Positions 55,262-64,000 of a stretch of DNA of 64,000 nt are shown here, in pieces. Positions within the stretch are counted from its first letter, which is position 1; each line of letters begins with the position of its first letter. The notes beneath the pieces were generated by a model, which saw nothing but the letters and a program-made list of their open reading frames with translations, searched no databases and had not been told where the DNA came from. Source of the stretch: Cladorhizidae sp. MBARI D1340-BT2 (taxonomy: Eukaryota; Porifera; Demospongiae; Poecilosclerida; Cladorhizidae); contig JAQNBH010000002.1 of assembly GCA_028752905.1 (NCBI GenBank), forward strand, positions 17,518,430-17,582,429, read 5' to 3'. The translations under genes were made by a program, and so were the position numbers.

Positions 55262-57120
55262 CATTCATTCATTCATTAATATTTTACAGTACAAAATGTG
55301 AAGAATGTACTGAAGGCATAACGGCAAGGTATGTTGATAGCCTATTAAATTAAGTGACAATATAACATTAACAAGTACTTATATAATGGTTGACTTAAAG
55401 TTAGTTATGCTAGAGGAATGCAGACATTTACTGCAGGGGCATTGATAGTGGTAGTACAGGATCGAAGTGCTGATGGAAGTGTGTCCATAGGAATTTGGTT
55501 ATGTGCAATTTGATGGTGTTGAGGGAAGATCTCAGGTCGATTGGAGGAAGAGAATTCCAAAGGCAAGGAAAATAAAAATGTCTAGATCAATTAGTTGGTG
55601 CTGTAGTGTGTTGAAGTTTGTAGTGAGAAGAAGTTGTGTTGGAGTTCGAGAAGGAGACAAATGCAGTGATACAGAAGTGTTGTGTAGGATGTTTCAAACT
55701 TTTAATGAAAAAGAGGATGTCACACAATTCGAAATAATACATAAGTGGAAGAATATGAAGAGAAATAAGCCGTGATTTGTAGTCTGCGGAGAAGTCGTTT
55801 AGAATGAATTTAGATGCTCGTTTTTGGACTTTTTCAAGCACTAGAATATCCCTGATTTGATGAGGTCTCCAGATCGGAGAGGAATACAATAGATGTGAGC
55901 GAACTAGTGATAGATAGAGCTGCCTCTTAGCAGTTATGGAGTTGCAATCGAAGGTTCTTCTAATCATGCCAAGATATCTATAGGCTTTTGAGATAATGTG
56001 ATGGTAATGCTTTGACCAATTGAGGTTACTGGACATACTTACCCCAAGATCCTTATAATGATCAGAAGAAGAAATGGTGGAGTGATTTATACTATACTAG
56101 GTGGGTAGGGTGGAAGCAGGTTTAGAAAGAAAATGGACATGCACTTCATTAAAAGGCATATTCCAGATTTTGGCCCAGACACTAATAGCATTTAGGTCAT
56201 TCTGGAGATTAAAAGCAGAAGTTATGCCCTTTAAAGTTTTGGTATCATCAGCGAAAAGAAGAACTTGGGAGGATAAGACAGAGAGAGGTAGATCATTGAT
56301 AAAAATAATAAGTCTGAGTATGCTACCCTGGGGAACCCCAGAGAGAACTGGAAGTAGACCTGACTGATGCTCGTTGATGGAGACACATTGTTGACTAGTA
56401 GGCTTGGAACCACATCCAGAGGTTACCAGTAATGACAGAAGACCACAGTTTTAGTAACATCTCAGGGTGGAGAAACTTTATCGAAGGCCTTTTTAAAGTC
56501 GAGATATATGGTGTCAGTAAAAGCATGGTTGCGGTGTGAACTATAGATGGAATCCAAAAAGATTAGGAGTTGCTGGATTGAGGAGCAGTTTCTGAGAAAA
56601 CCAAATTGATGTTTAGATATAACAGTGTTAATTTTTAATGATGAAATCATTAATCTTGTTGTATATGATATGCTCAAGGATCTTGGATGTACAGCTCATT
56701 ATAGAAATAAGTCTAGAGTTACTGATAGAAGTATGAAGAGCTGTGCAGAGTCCATGTTTGAGATGTGTCCAGGGTTACTGTTAGAGTAGAAATGACTGAA
56801 GTCATACTCTAGGAGGTAGGAAGAAAGACCAGTCCAGTTTGCCTTGGGGAGTAATTGAGTATATATTGGGGCTGGGTATTACTTTTAGGGAGGAATGGAA
56901 GACGGAATACAGAACGTGATTTTGAAGTGATCTGAGGTAAGTCGACTGTTTTGCGAGCTGTCAATTGAGAGATCACAGATAAGGTCACTGTCATTACTGA
57001 GAGTAAGGTCTAGAATATTACCCCTAACGTGAGTAGGGTGGGTGATGAACTGGGATAGGTTGTGTCTGAATACAATGTCACAGAATAGGTTCAAAATCAC
57101 GAGTATGAATTGTTCAAGCT
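55262..57120 (-). pseudogene. LINE (CR1/L2/Jockey-like) ORF2, endonuclease end to RT, broken
   Basis: Minus-strand order: APE endonuclease end (QFITHPTHVRGNILDLTLSN with SDHFKI, 57100-56885); RT motif A (IYLDFKKAFDKV, about 56500); RT motif B (SGVPQGSIL, about 56340); catalytic FADD (LLFADDTK, about 56260); then the thumb region (YLSLVRSHLLYSSPIWRPHQ, LEKVQKRASKFIL, 55930-55800). Stops and frameshifts occur near 56460, 56100 and elsewhere. The (GAAT)n tail on the minus strand at about 55262-55280 fits the 3' microsatellite end of L2/CR1 elements. Confidence 0.85.
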
Positions 57121-57512
57121 ATTGCCTTAACTAATTACCCAGCCTCAGCTCTGCTATTAGATCTGTAGGAATATTCTTTGTTTGAAAAAAAATTCTGTTA
57201 GTTTAACTAGTTATACGTGTACATGGATGGTTATCTTATTTTGAATTTGTGTTCCTCAGTGACTTTCTCATGAAAAGAAATCCAATTGTGGATTTTTCTA
57301 GGTGGAAAATGCTTTCTCCAAAGGTATAGCTATACACACTTACTTCCCAGTGACTGTAATTATATATTGCTTTTTACATTTGCATATGGTCTTCAGATAA
57401 GTGAAGTCATACCACCTGCACATAGCTGTTATCATTAATTTATGTAGCATTTTTGTGTGAAGCAATTGATTTGCTATATTTTTTCAGACAAGCGACTTCC
57501 TATTTTACTAAT

Positions 57513-57720
57513 ACAGTGGAACCTCCATTAACGGACACTCCCAATAGCGGACACCTACCTTATATTGGACAGAGGCTGGTGCACCAATTGATTCTCCATA
57601 TGAATAGTGCATTAGAAATTCCCCCAATAGCGGACAACCTCCCAATTCTGAACAACGGACAGCAGCCAGTGCACCAAATAGACATTCATTGATTTTAAAT
57701 AAAATCGGCTCTAACGGACA
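57513..57720 (+). mobile_element. Tigger/Tc1-like terminal fragment
   Basis: CAGTGGAACCTCCATTAACG preceded by TA, followed by GGACACTCCCAATAGCGGAC-type sub-terminal repeats, resembles the end of a pogo/Tigger family. No matching inverted end was found before 58.9 kb. Confidence 0.5.
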
Positions 57721-57733
57721 AAGGGCGTGGCCC

Positions 57734-57832
57734 AATACCACCATTGTACGACCCAATACCACCATTGTACGACCCAATACCACCATTGTACGACCCAATA
57801 CCACCATTGTACGACACCATTGTACGACCCGT
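57734..57832. repeat. Tandem repeat, 21-bp unit
   Basis: Four to five copies of CCCAATACCACCATTGTACG(A). Unit length divisible by three keeps frames open (PNTTIVR repeats); not coding. Confidence 0.92.
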
Positions 57833-57839
57833 GGATACA

Positions 57840-58880
57840 GTGAAATTGTAGCATCCTGGGTACTCGTGACAATTATTAACTTTATTAACGCCCACCTAGA
57901 TGGCATCGTTTTATTGTTGTGTAGCTAGCTTTAGGATAGTTTGATTGTGTGTTGTTTTTCTACATGAGTTCTTGGCTGCCTATTTCTAAAAGGGTTCTCC
58001 TCTCATACTTCAAATAGATGGTCTTCAACTACAAAAGTCCACTTGCAAGTAGAAATTCTGTTCTTTCTTTCACTCGATCAGTGTAAGGCATAAAAACTGT
58101 ATGTAAAGGGATCTGCAAACCATATCCAGCTCCTCTGTTGATTCTGTCAACTCAGCAAAACTACCCTAGCTATATACATGCATAAAAAATAATTATCAGG
58201 TAAGTATTATCATGTGAGATCATATTCTAATGAGTTCTGTGGTTGAGTCTGGCAGCTGTCTTTTAAGCTTGTAATGAAATGAAATGAAATATGAGCACTT
58301 TGGTCTCTTTTTTTTTTTATAATAAAATGAAATGCCATGAAATGAAATGAATTTTATTTTATTTTTATTTTTTATTATTAATATTTTATTTCACTTTTTC
58401 AAAGAAAATCACTTTTTTTTTCTTCCATATTTTTCTGGTCTCCACAGGGATGTCTCTGAAGTTGAGCGCAGTTGACCAGCTGCCACACTTTTCCAGCTTC
58501 CAATCTACTTCCAATATTTATTTTTTTAAACTTTTTAAAAGATAAGCAATTTGGTCACTTTTTTCCCACTTTTACTAAGAAAAGCAATTTGATAAATGAG
58601 TCGGAGATATTAACAATATTTATCAGGTGAGATCATATTCTAATGAGTTCTGTGGTTGTGTCTGGCCTGCACAGCAGCTGTCTTTAAGCTTGAAATGAAA
58701 TGAAATGAAATGAAATGTTAAAGCGTGTAATGAAATGAAATGAAATGAAATGAAATGAAAATATCCCAATTGTTTTTGAAGGGTCAAAGGTAGAAATTAT
58801 AGTATATAAAATTATCAATGCAGTAAAAAAATTATATTTTATTTTATTTTATTTCATGGGCTGCTATTTGGAAGCTGGCA
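57840..58880. other. No gene recognised; ATGAA repeats and a direct duplication
   Basis: TGAAATGAAATGAAAT tracts at 58270-58350 and 58695-58765. A segment with GATCATATTCTAATGAGTTC at 58220-58290 is duplicated at 58625-58700. Confidence 0.6.
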
Positions 58881-58892
58881 CGTGGTCAACAG

Positions 58893-60507
58893 ATGCTAAT
58901 AATGTGGTCAAATTATGATTCTGGCTTAAAAATTTGGCTGAAGGACTTATCTCCTGTGATAGTTAATGAGCAGATTACTACCTTGGGGTTAAGTGTGTTG
59001 CGTTCATTATTGATTAATATTAAGCAGTGCTCTCCTGCTTGGTATGGAATAATTGCTGATGAAGCAACAGATGTTGCAAACAAGGAGCAATTGAATTTGT
59101 CCATTAGATGGGTAAACATTGATTATGAAATTAGTGAAGACTCTGTTGGGCTTTATTGTCTCCCTAATACTAAATCTGACACCGTCTATACTGTGATAAT
59201 GGATATACTTACTCTGTGCAATATTCCACTTGCACTATGTAGGGGACAGGCATATGATGGGGCCGCTAACATGCAGGGAAAACGAAATGGTCTTGCCACC
59301 AAAATAAGGAATGAAGTTCCTGCTGCCCTTCCAGTGCATTGTTTGGCTCACCGTCTAAATTTATGCTTGCAAGATGCAGGGCGTAAACTCCCATTCTTAC
59401 GAGATGCACTGGATACAGTCAGGGAAATAGCCAAGTTAATCAAGTTTTCCCCCAAAAGCGCACATTTATTTTCAGAGAAATTGACCCAATCCGAAGAACC
59501 TGGTGTCACCATCAAATTGATCTGTCCTATATACCAGATGGACAGCTAGAACAGGAGCAATAGGTGCCATTTTAACTGACTACACTGTTTTAATGGACCC
59601 CTTAGATGAAGTGCACCAGATGAGTACGGACTAAAAGCTGCTGGACTTTTAACTGCTTTAGAGAAGTTTTCAACATTGTTTGGACTGAAATTAGGATATC
59701 TTATCTTTGGAGCTTCAGAAACATTGTCTAAATCATTGCAGGGTAAAGACACAACCATCCAAGAAGCTGTAAACCTAGCTAAAGCTTTCTACAAAAGGCA
59801 ACGGAAAGATGAAGCTTTTCATCACTTCTATGATGATGTGGTTGATACTGCACAGAAGTTGAATATAACTGGACCCAAATTACCTCGTTACAGGGGAGTA
59901 CCAAGGAGACTGGATGATGGAAGCAAGTCACATAGGTATGATATGCCAAAAGATTACTTCCGCCATCAGTATTTTGAAGTTTGTGATTTACTTATTCAAG
60001 AATTGGATAACAGGTTTGATCAAAGTGGATTATTACCACCTGTCCTCTCTGTTGAAAATCTTCTGATAAAAGCTGCAAATGGAGTGAAATATGAAGGGAT
60101 CTTCAGGTAGTAAAAACCTCCTGTTACAAAAGTGATCTTGATTTTGATCACCTGCAAAATCAGCTTCCAATGTCTGCTGATTTAGTTCAACAAGCTCTTC
60201 CTAGTGTGAAACAGGTTACATCAGTGCCTACCATATGTGAAGCAATGAACAGACACACAGTGTACAAATCTATGCTACACGGTTATACCTTACAGTTCCG
60301 ATAACATCAGCCACATCTGAGCGAACATTTTCAGCTTTGCGAAGAGTACTTACTTATATACGGTCATCTATGTCTGAACAACGACTGAACAGCTTTCACA
60401 TTCACAAACACTTAACTGACTCTTGTGATCTAGTACAAATTGCTATTGCTGCTAACAATGAAAGAAGAAATTATTTCGGCACATTTAGAAACACTGCACC
60501 TTCATGA
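58893..60507 (+). pseudogene. ZMYM1-like hAT transposase, second family, frameshifted
   Basis: 58893-59549 encodes YGIIADEATDVANKEQLNLS, GQAYDGAANMQGKRNGLATK and HCLAHRLNLCLQDAGRKLPF, the hAT catalytic core (D-E-A-T and YDGAANM words). 59676-60110 continues with QEAVNLAKAFYKRQRKDEAF and PKDYFRHQYFEVCDLLIQEL. 60300-60507 gives the dimerisation motif SATSERTFSALRRVLTYIRS. Stops at 59550 and 60110 separate the pieces. Diverged from the element at 46195-48719. Ends not identified. Confidence 0.85.
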
Positions 60508-61375
60508 ACATAATTACATCAATGATGTATTCCTTTTCTTTAAATTAAATGACATTAATTAAATGACATTAAACACCAGCTGATAAAAATCACAGCCAGC
60601 CCCCCAATATTTCCAGCCCTGATACACCTATGCTAATGGTTGGCTGGTTAACAGGCATCAAGTACTGAGAGAGTGCAGAAGAATTGAGGTCTCTGATGAC
60701 ATGGCTTCTAATTAATAGTGATCCTCGTATTTTAAAAAAAGCATATGATCTTGTGTGAAATAAGCAGATCCCTTCTCCAAGTATTGGATGAAACTGATTT
60801 AGAGATAGTGTCACTGGATGTATCTTAACCTTAATTTTGGTTTGATAGTTTGATAGTGATTATGTTATCCTTGCTAGTAATAGTCGGCATGATTTTTGCT
60901 CACAACACTGCTTTCATTTGCCTGGCCTCCAAACTTGGGCTTGTCTTTGCCAAATACACAAATGCCACGGTATTCACAAGATCCACATCATTTCCTTTCT
61001 ACTCACGACATAACCATATTACTATTACTACACATACTAACTAAATCCTTACCAGGTTTAGCCTGCTTGAACTTATCATGGTTGCGTATGAGAAAAAGAC
61101 AATGAATTATTTTGTTAACTTTTAACATAATAATGGTTACATCATTGTTGATACCTCTTAGTTGATAGTAGCTCTTGTGTGGCATGTTCATTATTGTCTA
61201 GTTATCAGTTTAAAAAACAGCTAGTTGCTTTGTGCTTGTCCTTAAATTCTCCTCATTTTTCAATCCATCCAGAATCTCTGCCTCTTTTCTTTTCTTTGCT
61301 GTTATATAGCATGTCATCAAATTTGAGGTACAGTGGCTTGTATGCGCCCTCCTCTAACTAGATACTAGATTCATC
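60508..61375. other. No gene recognised
   Basis: Several short ORFs on both strands with no motif. AT-rich. Confidence 0.45.
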
Positions 61376-61377
61376 AT

Positions 61378-61960
61378 CCCCCTTAAATATTGGATGTACA
61401 CCCTCCCCTAAATATTGGTTAGTATATATGTGCACCCTCCCCTAAATATTGGTTAGTATATATGTGCACCCTCCCCTAAATATTGGTTAGTATATATGTG
61501 CACCCTCACCTAAATATTGGTTAGTATATATGTGCACCCTCCCCTAAATATTGGTTAGTATATATGTGCACCCTCACCTAAATATTGGTTAGTATATATG
61601 TGCATCCTCCACTAAATATTGGTTAGTATAATATGTGCACCTTCCCCTAAATATTGGTTAGTAAATATGTGCATCCTCCACTAAATATTAGTATGCACCC
61701 TCCCCTAAATATTGATGTGCAACCTCCCCTAAATATTGGTTAGTATATGTGTGCATCCTCCCCTAAATATTGGTTAGTATATATGTACACCCTCCCCTAA
61801 ATATTGGTTAGTATATTATATATGTGCATCCTCTGTGCATCCTCCCCTAAATATTAGTTAGTATATTTGTGCATATTTGTGCACCCTCCCCTAAATATTG
61901 GTTAGTATAATATATGTGCACCCTCCCCTAAATATGTGCACCCTCCCCCTAATAATGAAT
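61378..61960. repeat. Minisatellite, 35-bp unit
   Basis: About 16 copies of CTAAATATTGGTTAGTATAT plus ATGTGCACCCTCCCC, with truncated units near 61690-61720 and 61840-61870. Confidence 0.95.
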
Positions 61961-61990
61961 ATTGAACACCCTTTACCACACATTACAACA

Positions 61991-62265
61991 TCAGAATGAA
62001 TAGCAAAGGAAAAAACATTGGACCCCATCCATATTCAATGTCCATGAAATGGCTTGTCTAAGAGAAAGCCATCTACATTCACAGTGCTTAAGAATGCACT
62101 TGAATTCAAACTCAGCATACTCCAGTAAAGTAGTGATTCTTTTTACACTGTTGGCAAAAATGATTAAAAAAATGTCTAAAAGAAGTTCATCCACCTTTAG
62201 TGGTATTACTTTCACAGCTGATTTGACTGATTTGACACACAATTTAACAACATAAAACACAGTTG
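61991..62265 (-). pseudogene. hAT transposase middle fragment
   Basis: Encodes PLKVDELLLDIFLIIFANSV, then ILKHCECRWLSLRQAI. KHCE.RWLSL is a well-conserved word in DUF4371/zinc-finger hAT transposases. It is an isolated fragment with no ends found. Confidence 0.7.
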
Positions 62266-62269
62266 ATGT

Positions 62270-62820
62270 CAACTACCCTGCCCTCATCTTGGTAATTACT
62301 CCATCCTTACATCCTATGACATTGCATGTTTCTGAAGTAAAACTAAGAATATTCTCAAAGAGCTTGACTATATATCTTTCAGGTCAAGCATATTGCATCA
62401 ATCAGTTAAAATTTTGCTATTTTTAAATATGGAGATTGCTCGTTCAGTGCACAATGTTGTTTACAATATTCATGGTTACTAGGCAACTAGCTACTGTGAT
62501 GTGATATAGAACCCATGATAGTAATCCTTTCATAAACACTATATAATAAGAAGAGCTGACAAAAATAAACCATACTTACTGTGGTATATTTACCCAGAGA
62601 ATCCTTAATACACCATACTAAGTTATATTCACCCACTGAATACTCGTTGGACTGACTCACAATGACCCAACAGGAGTTTTGTGATGGAATAGAGATGAGT
62701 CGCATTTGAATAATAGGTAGAAGAAGGGGTTAGCTTGTCTCTCTTTCTATCATGCATATGTTTCAGATGTTAAGACTCTCCTTGAATGGAACTTTCCAAC
62801 AGATGTGATAGGAAAACTTC
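62270..62820. other. No gene recognised
   Basis: No supported exon or repeat on either strand. Confidence 0.4.
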
Positions 62821-62821
62821 T

Positions 62822-64000
62822 CTAGTCTTTTGTGTAAATATTATGCTTGATATTATTACGACTAAGAGTTATCCCTCTGTAATTACTAGCCACCTCCTCA
62901 TCTCCAGCTTTAAAGAGTGGCACAATAAAACTCTGTCTCCAACCATCTGGCAAAAACTTACACTCCATCACCAAATTAACTAGAGAACATAACACTTCCA
63001 CCATCCTATTCCCACCATGCTTCAACATCTCATTAATTATGCCATCAGGACCATGAACCTTGGCCCTTTTCAACCCCTTCACAATATTGTACATCTCCTG
63101 GAATCCAAACCGCTGCACCATCAGTCTTTAGCTTTAGATTCTATTGGAACATCCTTCCCTGACCTGGACACACTCCCTAATCCTTCCCAATGCTTGGCCA
63201 TAACCTCCAGTATATCCTTACTCTTCTTCACTACAACCACATTTTCCTCTCTCACTTTCCGAATTTGACATTGCTTCTTCTTTCCCTTCAACTCCATCCA
63301 AAATAACTTACAGCTAGTCCCTCCTTGCTCTTTAATCTTTTCTATTGTAGCCTTCCTTAGTCTCTTCCTAATCAACCTCTTCACACATCTTCTTGCACTC
63401 TTATAATTATTCCTCCCATTGCCGTAATAAGTCTCCACAGTTCCCAAATATGTTGTACACCCTCTCTGTCCTTTCTCGTCCCTAGCCCTGCCGCATATTC
63501 CTTCCAACCTCTGAAACCCTTGCTCACCATATGTTGATATTCTTCCCAATCCATCTTACCATCAACCTTCTATTTAAACCGTGTTTTGTCCTCCAGTGTA
63601 CCTATTCTCAGGATACACCATATTAGATTATGATCTGACCCTAGATAAATTTCTCCACTGTCCTCAATCACCATCAGATCTTATCTATAACTAACCCCTT
63701 TGACAGTAAGATATAATCTATCACTGACCTCCTTTCTCCCATCTCCCACGTCCACCTCCCACTACATGTGAGACCTTATTCCTGATATGCAAATTGCACA
63801 CCCCAACCAGATCCAACAACCTCTTACCATTCCAGTTAGGTGACTGCTCTGACCCTAATCCTATGTGGACATTAAAATTATCTATCAGAATTACCTCACA
63901 GCCTGCTTCCTGATGTTCAAAACAACTCTTCTGATACCTGACCCTTCACCCCTTCCAGATTAACATACCCTGCACCCACAATCACATTATAGCCCTCCTC
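62822..64000 (-). pseudogene. LINE ORF2: endonuclease and N-terminal RT, broken, runs off window
   Basis: Minus strand from the right edge: endonuclease motif NFNVHIGLGSEQSPNWNGKR (about 63870, equivalent to GDFN.H.G), then after a frameshift TWEMGERRSVIDYIL (about 63740). Linker region 63549-63121 includes KGKKKQCQIRKVREENV. RT N-terminus 63121-62822 includes KVHGPDGIINEMLKHGG and FIVPLFKAGDEEVASNYRGI. The catalytic RT core that should follow is absent to the left, so the 3' side is lost, unusual for a LINE, where 5' loss is typical. Confidence 0.8.

Overview
This is a eukaryotic, very probably metazoan, genomic window. Its families (Penelope with a GIY-YIG endonuclease, ZMYM1/TTF-like and ZNF862-like hAT, Kolobok, piggyBac, Tigger/pogo, LINEs with APE-type endonuclease) are typical of marine invertebrates. 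AGCTAGCT-rich non-coding DNA makes a demosponge my best guess, but that is inference. No bacterial gene organisation, rRNA or CRISPR array was seen.

Host gene. The only host gene I can build is a split Ser/Thr protein kinase on the minus strand, running from about 45.6-46.0 kb down to at least 12.77 kb. Short exons carry the kinase subdomains in order: Gly loop and VAIK-like Lys (45446-45577), alpha-C (36304-36414), hinge (29279-29378), catalytic loop and DFG (27742-27907), APE and subdomain IX (22154-22300), subdomain X (15302-15406), subdomain XI (14705-14912), then a C-terminal extension (13351-13480, 12765-12996). Splice phases agree for most joins. Its introns are filled with minisatellites and transposons, so 9 to 11 small exons spread over 33 kb.

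Layout. 0-7.8 kb: end of a foldback element, an orphan exon, a Tigger element (832-2221), and a truncated Penelope element (2695-6345) bounded by inverted terminal repeats with hammerhead-like motifs, then a 42-bp minisatellite. 7.8-12.7 kb: decayed hAT copies. 12.7-46 kb: the kinase locus with arrays of 18 to 59 bp units, a full palindromic foldback element (13612-14241), two piggyBac elements sharing one TTAA (24141-27520), a pogo MITE (29810-30413), a small hAT (33962-34861), and one 58-bp satellite present in two introns in opposite orientation. 46-64 kb: a hAT inserted in a LINE (46195-48719), two Kolobok-type elements sharing one TTAA (49643-55136, one with an intact 630-codon transposase ORF), a LINE (55262-57120), another hAT (58893-60507), a 35-bp array, and a LINE running off the right edge.

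How it works together. The mobile elements are independent and mostly dead. The best candidate for a functional transposase is the Kolobok ORF. The inverted satellites flanking three kinase exons could base-pair in the pre-mRNA. The most noteworthy structures are the TTAA-sharing element pairs, the hammerhead-like Penelope termini and the inverted intronic satellites.
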